From positions 32,660 to 96,659 of the forward strand of contig PCUU01000008.1 of assembly GCA_002786855.1 (NCBI GenBank): DNA of 64,000 bases, read 5' to 3'. The stretch is from Cytophagales bacterium CG12_big_fil_rev_8_21_14_0_65_40_12. GTDB taxonomy: Bacteria; Bacteroidota; Bacteroidia; Cytophagales; Cyclobacteriaceae. The notes below the pieces were generated by a model, which searched no databases, was not told the origin of the DNA, and saw nothing but the letters and a program-made list of their open reading frames with translations. This document shows positions 46,122 through 55,431 of the stretch, piece after piece (positions within the stretch are counted from its first letter, which is position 1; the number at the start of each line of letters is the position of its first letter). A program made the position numbers and the translations under genes.

Positions 46122-48974
46122 ATGGGTTTAGTCAAAAAAGTAACCATCATCCTTCTCCTTCTCCTTTTTGCCAAGGTTGAAGCACTTGCCACCCACCTCA
46201 GAGCAGGTGAAATCACTGCGGTAAGAATCTCTCAAACAAGCCTTCGGTTTAGATTTACGCTTGTGATTTATTCCGACACAGGCTCTCCCGTTCAAGTTTT
46301 CGAGGGTGGTCTATTTAATTTTGGTCAGGGAAGAACAATCGGCAATGGTGGTCTGGGCAATCGGCAGCTTTTCATCAACGAAGCGGTATTTTTTGAAGAA
46401 AAATTGATTGGGAATGACACCCGAATGACAATTATTCAGTTTGAACACACCTTCGATGGCCCAGGCGTTTATTGCATTAGCTACACCGAACAAAACAGGA
46501 ATAATGAAATTTTGAACATCAATGGTGGGCGTTCTCAAGAAGTACCTTTCCACCTTGAAACTTGTATCAGAATTGATCCAGGGCTTGATGTAAATGCCAC
46601 TCCACAATTGACCATCCCCCCAATTGACAGAGGTTGTGTTGGTGCAAGATTTATCCATAACCCAGGTGCATTCGACCCTGATGGAGACAGCATCGCTTAC
46701 AGAATGGTGAACATATTGCAGGACAGAGGAGTGCCTGTACTTGGCGCACTTCCCCTCAATGACCCGTCAATTTCAAATAGAAGAGAAGATGGAGGCAGTC
46801 CAGCCATTTTTGAAATTGATCCAATTACAGGAAATTTCGTTTGGGATGCCCCGCAAGTAGCAGGCGAGTACAATGCCGCTTTTATTGTAGAAGAATGGCG
46901 TTTTTCTGAAATTACTGGCCAATACGAACTTTTAGGATATGTAACCCGTGATATGCAAATCCTGGTAGAGGACTGCGACAATGAACGGCCAGAACTCGAA
47001 ATCCCAGCGGATACTTGCATTGAGGCAGGGACTTTGTTGGAAGCAGTAATTCGAGGAACCGATCCGGATGGTGACAGGATTCTTGTTGAAGCGTTCAGCG
47101 GAATTTTTGACTTTAACCCAAATCCAGCGCAATTTTTACCAACTCCAGAATTCAAAAGGCCGCCAGTAGAACAATTGTTGCGATGGCAAACTGATTTGTC
47201 GCATGTAAGAACAAGGCCTTATGAAGTGGTTTTTAAAGTATCCGACATTCCTTTGGATCCAGATGCTCCTTCACTCGTTGATTTTAAAACATGGAACATC
47301 ACAGTTGTTGCCCCTGCTCCAACTGGTTTGACTTCTGCCATTGCAGATGGGCGGTCAATTCAGTTGGTTTGGGATGAGTACGTGGGTAGAAATTTTAACC
47401 CCGTAATGAAGGTTTATAGGCGAATTGATAGCTTCGACTTTGTTCCTGAAGATTGTAATTTAGGCATTCCAGAGGGTGCTGGCTACGAGCTTATCGCCAA
47501 TCTACCAATCAATCAAACCAGTTATGTCGACACGGATAATATTAGACCCGGTGTAAAATATTGCTACAGAATTGTAGCAGAATTTCCCCTTCCAAAAGGC
47601 GGAACTAGTTATGCATCGACCGAAACCTGTACCACTATTCCTATTGATGTTCCGGCCATTACCAATGTTTCCATTGAAGAAACGAGCGAAACCACTGGAG
47701 AGGCCTTTGTGAGGTGGACATCTCCCCTACAAATTGATCAAGTATTATTTCCTCCTCCCTATCGATATGAACTGGTGAGGTACTTCGGTTTTACCGGACT
47801 TGGCGGAAGGACTGTGGTCACCTCTACCACTGATACCACTTTTACCGATACCAACCTCAACACGCTAGACCTTGTTTATCATTATCAAGTAAGGTTTTAT
47901 GACGCGGGAAACAATTTGATTGATAGCTCGGCAAATGCTTCGAGTGTTAGATTGGATGCCCTTGGACTCACTCAGGCCGTTGAGCTTACCTGGCAGGCCG
48001 ATGTACCATGGTCCAATCGGGTGCAAGCTTTTCCATATCATTACATCTTTAGGAACAGGACCGATGCCTCGGCCGATGACGCCCTCAATTTTGAACTCAT
48101 TGACAGTGTGTTGGTGACCAGCAGCGGCTTCAAATACTTAGACAAAGGCGACTTTAATGGTGTGACCTTATTGGATGACCGAGAGTATTGCTACATCGTA
48201 ACCACTCAGGGTAGTTATGGCAATGATATAATTCCAGCCCCGCTACTCAATAACTCTCAGCGAGTTTGCATTCAGCCTAATGACAATGTGCCCCCGGTAG
48301 ACCCTGAAATAGAGGTCCCTGAGGAAGCCGAAGAGATCAATGGTTTAATAGTTCTAGAGAGCCCCAATTGCCCTGAATTAGAAAATCTCGGCTGCGCTTT
48401 TTCCAATTTTTCCAATACAATCACCTGGACCGCTGCCAATGTTGATGGCGACTTGGCCAGTTATAACATTTATTTCTCACCAACCGGAGAGGAAGGTAGC
48501 TTTAACCTTGTGGGGAATTCGAGAGAAACAAACTTTACCCACACTGGATTGGCATCCTATAAGGGATGTTACAAGGTAAGTTCTGTGGATAGGTCCAATA
48601 ATGAGAGCGGTTTGAGTGAGGCCATTTGCTTTGACAATTGCCCTAATTATGAATTGCCCAATACCTTCACTCCGAATGGCGATGGATTGAATGATACTTT
48701 CAGGGCCTTTGACAGGCCCAACGGAAAATGCCCTAGGTTCGTACAAGCGGTAGAATTCCAAGTATTCAATCGTTGGGGTGGACAGGAATTATTCAGCTAT
48801 AATTCGAGAGAAGAAACCGAACCTAATTTCTTTATCGACTGGGATGGCAAAGACAAAAATGGCAACCAAGTGGCCGATGGCACCTATTTCTATCGGGTTT
48901 TGGTGACATTCGATGTCTTTGATCCAGACAAACGAACTCAGGAATTTAAAAACTGGGTCAAAATTGTCAGATAA
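46122..48974 (+). CDS. Large T9SS-exported protein with gliding-motility-type C-terminal domain
   Basis: This is a 950-residue secreted protein. I start at the ATG giving MGLVKKVTIILLLLLFAKVE, a clear signal peptide, rather than 19 codons earlier. The body has repeated beta-rich modules, including fibronectin type III-like units (for example around 415-520 and 525-640). The last 95 residues form a type B sorting domain: LPNTFTPNGDGLNDTF, FNRWGGQELF and WDGKDKNGNQVADGTYFYRV. Such tails send proteins through the type IX secretion system to the cell surface. Function beyond surface display is unknown. Confidence 0.9.
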   Translation: MGLVKKVTIILLLLLFAKVEALATHLRAGEITAVRISQTSLRFRFTLVIYSDTGSPVQVFEGGLFNFGQGRTIGNGGLGNRQLFINEAVFFEEKLIGNDTRMTIIQFEHTFDGPGVYCISYTEQNRNNEILNINGGRSQEVPFHLETCIRIDPGLDVNATPQLTIPPIDRGCVGARFIHNPGAFDPDGDSIAYRMVNILQDRGVPVLGALPLNDPSISNRREDGGSPAIFEIDPITGNFVWDAPQVAGEYNAAFIVEEWRFSEITGQYELLGYVTRDMQILVEDCDNERPELEIPADTCIEAGTLLEAVIRGTDPDGDRILVEAFSGIFDFNPNPAQFLPTPEFKRPPVEQLLRWQTDLSHVRTRPYEVVFKVSDIPLDPDAPSLVDFKTWNITVVAPAPTGLTSAIADGRSIQLVWDEYVGRNFNPVMKVYRRIDSFDFVPEDCNLGIPEGAGYELIANLPINQTSYVDTDNIRPGVKYCYRIVAEFPLPKGGTSYASTETCTTIPIDVPAITNVSIEETSETTGEAFVRWTSPLQIDQVLFPPPYRYELVRYFGFTGLGGRTVVTSTTDTTFTDTNLNTLDLVYHYQVRFYDAGNNLIDSSANASSVRLDALGLTQAVELTWQADVPWSNRVQAFPYHYIFRNRTDASADDALNFELIDSVLVTSSGFKYLDKGDFNGVTLLDDREYCYIVTTQGSYGNDIIPAPLLNNSQRVCIQPNDNVPPVDPEIEVPEEAEEINGLIVLESPNCPELENLGCAFSNFSNTITWTAANVDGDLASYNIYFSPTGEEGSFNLVGNSRETNFTHTGLASYKGCYKVSSVDRSNNESGLSEAICFDNCPNYELPNTFTPNGDGLNDTFRAFDRPNGKCPRFVQAVEFQVFNRWGGQELFSYNSREETEPNFFIDWDGKDKNGNQVADGTYFYRVLVTFDVFDPDKRTQEFKNWVKIVR

Positions 48975-49026
48975 GACCGGGGAACATTATTGATCTAATT
49001 TTGGTCTTAGCCGTATGGTTCAAGTA

Positions 49027-49437
49027 ATGAGCAATCAACAAAATGATGTACTTCTGTTTGACGGGGTTTGTAATCTCTGCAACGGAGCGGTGAACTTTAT
49101 CATTGACCATGATCCCAAAGCTCATTTCAAATTTGCGGCATTACAATCAGATTACGGTCAGGCACAATTGACTGCGCTGGGTTACAACACCGAAGCATTC
49201 GATAGCTTGGTTTTATTGAGCAAAGGCCAAGTGTACATTAAAAGTACAGCGGCACTGAAAATAGCCAGAAAATTAAGCGGCCTTTGGCCAATCTTCTCTG
49301 TTTTTCTTGGTTTACCTCCTGTTTTGCGAGATTGGGCTTATAATATCATTGCCAAAAACCGCTATAGCTGGTGGGGAAAACGCGACTCTTGCCGCATGCC
49401 AACGCCCGACTTGAAGCAACGCTTTATGGAAGCTTAG
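49027..49437 (+). CDS. DCC-family thiol-disulfide protein (DUF393)
   Basis: This 136-residue protein has the DCC signature FDGVCNLCNG with Cys15 and Cys18, followed by FIIDHDPKAHFKFAALQS and a C-terminal RDWAYNIIAKNRYSWWGKRD segment. The family is predicted to be thioredoxin-like. I start at the second ATG; a -7-like box TAATTTTG (48996-49003) lies 23 bases upstream of it. Confidence 0.9.
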   Translation: MSNQQNDVLLFDGVCNLCNGAVNFIIDHDPKAHFKFAALQSDYGQAQLTALGYNTEAFDSLVLLSKGQVYIKSTAALKIARKLSGLWPIFSVFLGLPPVLRDWAYNIIAKNRYSWWGKRDSCRMPTPDLKQRFMEA

Positions 49438-49477
49438 GGAATATTCCTTAGTTTTGCGCCTCATAAAAAATCGAAAT

Positions 49478-50353
49478 ATGAACGCATATGTTTTCCCAGG
49501 CCAGGGAGCGCAATTCCCGGGCATGGCCAAAGATTTATACGACTCTTCTGAAAAAGCAAAAGCACTCCTTGAGTCGGCCAATGATATTCTTGGTTTCAGA
49601 ATCACCGACATTATGTTTGACGGCACTGCCGAAGAACTGAAAGAAACCAAAGTAACTCAACCAGCCATTTTTCTCCACTCTGTGGTTTTAGCATTGATTT
49701 CAGACAATTTCAAGCCTGATATGGTAGCAGGGCACTCTTTGGGAGAATTCTCTGCTTTGGTAGCCAATGGCGTTTTGTCTTTTGAGGATGGTCTAAAATT
49801 AGTTGCTCAAAGGGCACTTGCCATGCAAAAAGCCTGTGAAATCAACCCTTCTACCATGGCAGCTATTCTTGGTTTAGAAGATGAAAAAGTGGAAGAAATT
49901 TGCGCTTCAATTGACGAAGTCGTTGTGGCCGCCAATTACAATTGCCCTGGTCAATTGGTGATTTCTGGTTCGCACAAAGGCATTGAACTCGCCTGTGCTG
50001 CCATGCTTGAAGCTGGAGCCAAAAGAGCACTTCCGCTTCCAGTGGGTGGAGCTTTCCATTCACCATTAATGGAGCCAGCGCGTGAAGAACTGGAACGAGC
50101 AATTGATGCTACTGAATTCAATCCTGCTAAATGTCCCGTTTACCAAAACGTGACGGCCAAAGCTTCTACAGACTTAAACGAGATCAAAGCAAACCTGAAA
50201 ATCCAGTTGACAGCACCAGTGCGTTGGACACAATCTGTTCAAGCCATGGTCGCAGATGGCGCTACTAATTTTATAGAATCTGGTCCAGGAAAAGTATTGC
50301 AAGGTTTGGTGAAAAAGATTCATAAAGAAGCTGAGGTTTCAAGCATCGCCTAA
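49478..50353 (+). CDS. fabD: Malonyl-CoA:acyl carrier protein transacylase
   Basis: This 291-residue enzyme loads malonyl groups on ACP for fatty acid synthesis. MNAYVFPGQGAQFPGMAK opens the fold, the nucleophile is Ser87 in GHSLGEFSAL, and the active-site histidine is in VGGAFHSPLM near residue 195. I start at ATG 49478, where homology begins. A -7-like box TAGTTTTG (49449-49456) lies 21 bases upstream. No other fab gene is adjacent. Confidence 0.96.
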   Translation: MNAYVFPGQGAQFPGMAKDLYDSSEKAKALLESANDILGFRITDIMFDGTAEELKETKVTQPAIFLHSVVLALISDNFKPDMVAGHSLGEFSALVANGVLSFEDGLKLVAQRALAMQKACEINPSTMAAILGLEDEKVEEICASIDEVVVAANYNCPGQLVISGSHKGIELACAAMLEAGAKRALPLPVGGAFHSPLMEPAREELERAIDATEFNPAKCPVYQNVTAKASTDLNEIKANLKIQLTAPVRWTQSVQAMVADGATNFIESGPGKVLQGLVKKIHKEAEVSSIA

Positions 50354-50380
50354 AGGATGCACTAGACTTAACATTTCAAG

Positions 50381-50410
50381 AAAATCTCTATCTTCATAGG
50401 TAGAGATTTT
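50381..50410 (+). terminator. Terminator-like hairpin after fabD
   Basis: AAAATCTCTA and TAGAGATTTT form a ten-base-pair stem with a ten-base loop, followed by a T-run. The T-run ends at the ATG of the next gene, so it also abuts that gene's start. Confidence 0.7.
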
Positions 50411-50413
50411 TTT

Positions 50414-51625
50414 ATGCTTAAACATTTGAAAACAAGTCTTTTCTGGAACTTGAGCCTTTTAATGGTCATCACCATGTCATGTAACACCACTAAAAATCCT
50501 TTGGAAGACATTCTAAAAAGTGATTCGCCTAAAATCAAAACCATCACGGATAACTTAGCTGATCATGAAGTTCAGATTTTATATACACAAATCGATAGAG
50601 ACGAAAGTGGAACTCCAGCTTTTAAAGAGTTTTCATTTCAGTTGAACAAAAACAACTATTTCTACCCCGCCAGCACGGCCAAATTACCAGTGGCGATCCT
50701 TGCACTTCAACGAATCAACGAATTGCGAGCTGTAGGTTCGGAAATTACCAGAGAAAGCCCCTTTGAAATCTTTAATCCTGAAACCAATGAAGTGATTTTG
50801 ACGGGAGATTCTACCCAAGAAAATGGCAAAGCTACAGTCGCACATATGATTAAGAAGATTTTCTTAGTCAGCGATAATGACGCCTACAATTACCTTTTTG
50901 AATTCTTGGGAAGGGACTATATCAATCAAGAACTTCGAAAAAGAAACATTGGCCCAGCCCATATCAACCATAAATTTCAATTAGGCGCTGACAACAAAAA
51001 CACAATGGCTTTGAAGTTCTTTACAGACGATGGTATTGAAACAATAGCCGCTAAAACTTCAGAAGTCGATAGGCATTCCTTCCCATTAAAAAAAATGATC
51101 AAGGGCATTGGCTATACTGATGATGCTGGAAACCTGTTCAATGAACCTTTCAACTTCGCTGAAAAAAACTACTTCTCATTAGAGAGCCTTAACAAAATGG
51201 TCAAGTCCATCATTTTCCCAGAAAGCCTTCCTGAAAACGAGCGATTTGATATTTCAGAAGAGGACTACATATTTTTGAGGCATTGGATGAGCCGATTGCC
51301 GAAAGAAAGCAAGTACCCTAATTATAGCGATGTAGAACATTACGACAGTTATGTCAAATTTCTGATGTTTGGTGATGACCAATCTCCCATTCCTGAGAAC
51401 GTTAGAATCTTCAACAAAATAGGGATGGCATATGGAACACTTACTGATGCCGCTTACTTCAAGGATGAGCAGAATAATGTTGAATTTATGTTATCGGCAA
51501 CAATACTTATCAATGAGAACGGTATCTTCAACGATGGTATTTATGAATATGCAGAACAAGGGCTTCCATTTTTAGCAGAGCTAGGAAGACAAGTCTATCA
51601 ATTTGAATTAACCCGAACCCAGTAA
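50414..51625 (+). CDS. Serine hydrolase lipoprotein of the class A beta-lactamase fold
   Basis: This 403-residue protein begins with a lipoprotein signal ending at Cys23 (ITMSC). It carries SxxK (Ser87-Thr-Ala-Lys90 in YPASTAKLP) and SDN (Ser153-Asp-Asn155). The third motif reads KIG (335-337) in FNKIGMAYGTLTDAA, where class A enzymes have KTG; the following YGT and Asp are kept. No typical omega-loop glutamate was seen. A beta-lactamase role is therefore unlikely; a peptidoglycan or peptide hydrolase is more plausible. Confidence 0.85.
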   Translation: MLKHLKTSLFWNLSLLMVITMSCNTTKNPLEDILKSDSPKIKTITDNLADHEVQILYTQIDRDESGTPAFKEFSFQLNKNNYFYPASTAKLPVAILALQRINELRAVGSEITRESPFEIFNPETNEVILTGDSTQENGKATVAHMIKKIFLVSDNDAYNYLFEFLGRDYINQELRKRNIGPAHINHKFQLGADNKNTMALKFFTDDGIETIAAKTSEVDRHSFPLKKMIKGIGYTDDAGNLFNEPFNFAEKNYFSLESLNKMVKSIIFPESLPENERFDISEEDYIFLRHWMSRLPKESKYPNYSDVEHYDSYVKFLMFGDDQSPIPENVRIFNKIGMAYGTLTDAAYFKDEQNNVEFMLSATILINENGIFNDGIYEYAEQGLPFLAELGRQVYQFELTRTQ

Positions 51626-51638
51626 TAAACCGCGCAAG

Positions 51639-52502
51639 ATGAAAAAAACATCAATTCTTCTACTCCTATTCTTTTTAGTCGCAAGCACAACTTTTGCCCA
51701 AAGCGGCAAAGTCTTCGATAACCTATCGGTAAAAAGCACCATCCTTAAAATGGACAGAAAATTTGCCATCTACCTTCCGCCTGACTATGAAACCTCATCG
51801 AGAAGTTACCCCGTGCTGTATTTATTACATGGCGCTGGAGATGATCACACAGGTTGGGTACAGTTTGGCGAAGTATTAAGAATTACCGACAATGCCATAA
51901 AAGACGGCACCGCCACCCCAATGATCATTGTGATGCCCGATGCCCAAACGGGTCAAATGGGATATTTTAACAGCCCCAATGGCGAGTGGGCTTATGAAGA
52001 TTTTTTCTTTAATGAATTAATGCCCCATGTAGAAAAAACCTACAGAATTAAAGGCCAAAAGAGGTTTAGGGCCATTGCTGGTCTTTCTATGGGAGGCGGA
52101 GGCACCCTTATGTATGCCATGCACAGACCAGATTTATTTTCATCTGCTGCCCCTTTGAGCGCCTATATTGGGCCTCTTACCCTTGACCAGTTCAAGCAAC
52201 AAGCCCAAAGGATGAACCTAAAGGCAAGCGATGCAGAAATGGAAACTTATTTTAAAAAGCATAATGCCCTTTCTTTGGTAGAAGATGGCGATATAAAAGC
52301 ACTGAGTAGTATAAGATGGTTCATGGATTGCGGAGATGATGATTTTCTTTTTGAAGGCAACAGCCTACTGCACATTGCCATGAAGAAAAAAGAAATCCCA
52401 CATGAATACCGAGTGAGACAAGGGGGGCATACTTGGACTTATTGGAGAGAATCGCTGCCTGTAGTGTTAAAGTTTATCTCAGATGCTTTTCATCAGTATT
52501 GA
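51639..52502 (+). CDS. Secreted esterase (esterase D / feruloyl-esterase family)
   Basis: This 287-residue protein has an N-terminal signal peptide ending near TTFAQS. The alpha/beta hydrolase core shows VLYLLHGAGDDHTGW near residue 60, the nucleophile Ser150 in AGLSMGGG, an Asp region CGDDDFLFEGN and the catalytic His in GGHTWTYWRESL near residue 269. This pattern is shared by XynZ-like feruloyl and related esterases; the substrate is unknown. It follows the serine hydrolase gene by 13 bases. Confidence 0.9.
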   Translation: MKKTSILLLLFFLVASTTFAQSGKVFDNLSVKSTILKMDRKFAIYLPPDYETSSRSYPVLYLLHGAGDDHTGWVQFGEVLRITDNAIKDGTATPMIIVMPDAQTGQMGYFNSPNGEWAYEDFFFNELMPHVEKTYRIKGQKRFRAIAGLSMGGGGTLMYAMHRPDLFSSAAPLSAYIGPLTLDQFKQQAQRMNLKASDAEMETYFKKHNALSLVEDGDIKALSSIRWFMDCGDDDFLFEGNSLLHIAMKKKEIPHEYRVRQGGHTWTYWRESLPVVLKFISDAFHQY

Positions 52503-52987
52503 TCTGTATTTACAGCTTTAGCCTCTAGTTGATCAGCACAGTCATTAAGCAACGCAGATTGGGTTTTTCCACTCACAGGATGGACCTGATCTGCTGCTAT
52601 TTCAACCAAAGGCATTAAGGTAAACCTTCGATTAGGAATTTCTGGATGCGGAATTTTAAGTCGTGGTTCGTCTACGATCAAATCGTTGTAATAAAGAATA
52701 TCAATATCGATCAATCGCTGGGCCCACTTTTCATTCCTGATTCTCCCCATCGACTCTTCAATGATTTGAATGATGATCAAAATGCGCTCGGGGTTCTTGC
52801 TTGTATCTACTTCGATGACTTGATTTAAAAAATTGGGTTGGTCTTCAATGCCCCAAGCGGCAGTTTCATACACCTTAGATTCCTTCTTAATCACAAGCTG
52901 ATGGGCTGTAAGATGTTCCTTAGCTATTTGGAGATTTCTCTCTCTATTCCCAAGATTAGTCCCCAACAATAAATAGATACCATTCAT
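52493..52987 (-). CDS. folK: 2-amino-4-hydroxy-6-hydroxymethyldihydropteridine diphosphokinase
   Basis: This 164-residue enzyme transfers pyrophosphate in folate synthesis. The start MNGIYLLLGTNLGNRERNL is the first strand of the fold, and RLIDIDILYYND plus IPHPEIPNRRFTLMPLVEIA are the signature. A longer open frame continues upstream across the divergent bioB gene and is not real. A -7-like box TATATTTG (52994-53001, minus strand) stands six bases before the ATG. Its end overlaps the esterase gene's end by ten bases. Confidence 0.96.
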   Translation of the reverse strand: MNGIYLLLGTNLGNRERNLQIAKEHLTAHQLVIKKESKVYETAAWGIEDQPNFLNQVIEVDTSKNPERILIIIQIIEESMGRIRNEKWAQRLIDIDILYYNDLIVDEPRLKIPHPEIPNRRFTLMPLVEIAADQVHPVSGKTQSALLNDCADQLEAKAVNTDQY

Positions 52988-53062
52988 AGTGGGCAAATAT
53001 AGTATTTGGTTATTGGAGTTGATAGCGAAGCTCTTTAATTTGCCTACCGATAAATTTGTTGA

Positions 53063-54166
53063 ATGAGCGAGATCAGAAACGACTGGACCAAAGAAGAAAT
53101 TATAGCCGTCTACAACAAGCCATTGCTTGAATTGGTATATGAAGCGGCCACAGTACATAGAAAATTCCACAACCCAAACGAAGTGCAAATCAGCACTTTG
53201 CTTTCCATTAAAACTGGCGGTTGCCCAGAGGATTGCGCTTATTGCCCTCAAGCAGCGCGTTATCATACCGATATCGAAACCAATGACTTGATGACCGTGA
53301 GCCAGGTGAAAGCACAAGCTTTACGCGCCAAGTCAACGGGTTCTTCGCGCGTTTGTATGGGCGCTGCTTGGAGAAATGTAGAAGATGGGCCTGAATTCGA
53401 CCAAGTTTTGGACATGGTGCGCACCATCAATTCTCTGGATATGGAAGTTTGCTGTACACTAGGTATGCTAACCGAAAACCAAGCACAGCGTTTGGCAGAA
53501 GCTGGCCTTTATGCCTACAACCATAACCTTGATTCTTCAGAAGAATACTATAAAGAAATTATTTCGTCAAGAGGTTTTGACGATCGTCTGCAAACCTTAA
53601 AGAATGTTCGGAAAACCAATGTTACGGTTTGTTCAGGTGGAATTATTGGGATGGGCGAATCCATTGAAGATAGGGCCGGAATGTTGATTGCTTTGGCTTC
53701 TTTGAGCCCGCAACCAGAATCTGTGCCTATCAATGCATTGGTGGCGGTTGAAGGAACTCCGTTGGAAGATCAAGAAATTGTACCGATCTGGGATATGATC
53801 AGAATGGTAGCGACCACCAGAATTGTATTGCCAGCTACTACCGTGCGCCTTTCTGCTGGCAGAACCGAAATGAGCAAAGAAGGTCAGGCATTCTGTTTCT
53901 TAGCTGGGGCAGGGTCTATTTTCGCGGGCGATAAGCTTTTAACCACGCCCAACCCTGATGTAAATGACGACATGGACTTGTTCAAAATTCTTGGATTGAC
54001 TCCAATGAAACCTTATGCCAAGGGTGCAAAACCTACACCCGTGAATCCAGATGAGATGACTGCCGCAGAAGCTGAAAAAGCGAAGTGGAGCAGACCGGGC
54101 CATCGCATAGAAAAGAACGTGGAAGCCACTAAGAAGGCCAACAAAAAAAGAAAGGAAGCTTTATAA
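53063..54166 (+). CDS. bioB: Biotin synthase
   Basis: This 367-residue radical SAM enzyme inserts sulfur into dethiobiotin. The cluster motif is Cys54, Cys58, Cys61 in GGCPEDCAYCPQ, and the second-cluster region includes CMGAAWRN, MEVCCTLG, YNHNLDSS and LSAGRTEMS. A lysine-rich C-terminal tail of about 35 residues extends past the catalytic barrel. The weak promoter TTG-N19-TTAATTTG lies in the 75-base divergent gap with folK. It is separate from other bio genes here. Confidence 0.98.
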   Translation: MSEIRNDWTKEEIIAVYNKPLLELVYEAATVHRKFHNPNEVQISTLLSIKTGGCPEDCAYCPQAARYHTDIETNDLMTVSQVKAQALRAKSTGSSRVCMGAAWRNVEDGPEFDQVLDMVRTINSLDMEVCCTLGMLTENQAQRLAEAGLYAYNHNLDSSEEYYKEIISSRGFDDRLQTLKNVRKTNVTVCSGGIIGMGESIEDRAGMLIALASLSPQPESVPINALVAVEGTPLEDQEIVPIWDMIRMVATTRIVLPATTVRLSAGRTEMSKEGQAFCFLAGAGSIFAGDKLLTTPNPDVNDDMDLFKILGLTPMKPYAKGAKPTPVNPDEMTAAEAEKAKWSRPGHRIEKNVEATKKANKKRKEAL

Positions 54167-54181
54167 GCTTCCTTTCTTTTT
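54145..54181 (+). terminator. Terminator of bioB
   Basis: A 17-base-pair stem built around AAGCTT-TAT-AAGCTT, with an A-rich left arm and T-rich right arm. The left arm is the lysine-coding end of bioB and the loop contains part of its stop codon. The convergent VOC gene ends inside it. Confidence 0.75.
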
Positions 54182-54689
54182 AAAATCTTTCGATCATTTC
54201 GATAAACATGCCATCGGGATCTCGGATAAAAATTATCCTATAGCCATCCCTTTTCACATCTCCAACAAGCTTAATCCCTGCCTTTTCAATTCTTGCCAAC
54301 ACAGGAGTTAGGCTGTCATAGCTGAAAGTCAAATAATTGACCCCAGACTTCATATCAATACCTTCGGATTCTTTCGCCTTAGAAGTTTTATCAAAATAGG
54401 CCAGTTTAAGTATTGTTGCTGAAGGCTTATCCTTCATTTTAAACATCTTCACCGAAAATGGCTTATCATTAGCCGCACCCGCATCCTTACTCCATTGAGT
54501 ATCAAGACTGAATTGCCCTGCTGGCACCATTCCAACAATTTCAGTATAAAACTTCTCTGAAGCTTCAATATCAGAAACAACAAAGCCAATGGCCAAAACA
54601 CCTAGCTCCTCATTACTTTGCCACGCTTTAGCGATAAAGCTAGATGCTAGTAACAAGAACGCCAGTAATCCAATTCTAAGATTTTTCAT
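54180..54689 (-). CDS. Exported VOC-fold protein
   Basis: This 169-residue protein starts MKNLRIGLLAFLLLASSFIAKA, a signal peptide; the longer frame upstream is not needed. The rest is one vicinal-oxygen-chelate half-barrel pair (GVLAIGFVVSDIEASEKFYT at the start, GYRIIFIRDPDGMFIEMIERF at the end). Family members include glyoxalases and dioxygenases, but exported single-copy forms have no assigned role. Confidence 0.88.
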   Translation of the reverse strand: MKNLRIGLLAFLLLASSFIAKAWQSNEELGVLAIGFVVSDIEASEKFYTEIVGMVPAGQFSLDTQWSKDAGAANDKPFSVKMFKMKDKPSATILKLAYFDKTSKAKESEGIDMKSGVNYLTFSYDSLTPVLARIEKAGIKLVGDVKRDGYRIIFIRDPDGMFIEMIERF

Positions 54690-54800
54690 TTTATACTGTT
54701 CTTCAATGATCAATAAATCTTTAAGCAATGAAAACCTATTTGCAGGGAAGAAGGGATGCTATGCAGGGAATTATTTTAAAATGCTCTTTTCAGTAAACTT

Positions 54801-55400
54801 TTAGAACATCTTAAAACCAACAGCCAAAACGATTTGGCTTGGTCTGTCATCAGTCGCAAATGTGTTTCCACCAGCAGTAATGCTATCTCCGAACTTTTCA
54901 CCAAAGCTACCTTCGTATTTTAAGTCAATCACAAACTTTAAAAGGTCAACCCCAATACCGGCCTGAAAACCAACTGATGACTCGCTATAATTGTCCTTAA
55001 CATCCACAACTACACCACTGATATCACTTTCGGCACTTGTCAAAAAGCTAAAAGAAGGGCCAGCATTAATTCTCATTGGGCCAATTTTAGCCCCAATCAT
55101 TACCGGTACATCAATTCTGTTGAAGCTTAAATCTACATTGCTAGTACCTGAAGTAACTGTTGAGCTATTTGAGCTGAAAAGTACTTCGGGTTGAACGTAG
55201 ATTCCTACCACAGGCACTTTCACTCTCATGAATAAACCAAATTGGTAACCAAACTCAGCATCTCCTTCTTCGACATTGACCACGTTATCTCTTAGGCTCA
55301 AATTCGAGGAAGTAAGCGCCACTCTAGGGCCTAAGCTAAATTGGGCGGAAGCGCTGTATACTGTAAACAACAACATTCCTAAGATTAAAACTCTTTTCAT
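54801..55400 (-). CDS. Outer membrane beta-barrel (porin family) protein
   Basis: This 199-residue protein has a signal peptide ending near SASAQF and then alternating beta strands ending in an aromatic residue (VLAVGFKMF), as in small eight-stranded OmpA/OmpX-like barrels of Bacteroidota. Segments such as FGYQFGLFMRVKVP and SSVGFQAGIGVDLLKF fit this class. Cargo is unknown. It is the last gene of the run that begins with fahA. Confidence 0.88.
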   Translation of the reverse strand: MKRVLILGMLLFTVYSASAQFSLGPRVALTSSNLSLRDNVVNVEEGDAEFGYQFGLFMRVKVPVVGIYVQPEVLFSSNSSTVTSGTSNVDLSFNRIDVPVMIGAKIGPMRINAGPSFSFLTSAESDISGVVVDVKDNYSESSVGFQAGIGVDLLKFVIDLKYEGSFGEKFGDSITAGGNTFATDDRPSQIVLAVGFKMF

Positions 55401-55431
55401 TTCTCTTAAAATTTGGGTTAGGTTATAGTTT

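Noticed and set aside
52988..53317. N-terminal extension of the folK frame
   Set aside because: It overlaps divergent bioB and lacks homology; the HPPK fold begins at 52987.
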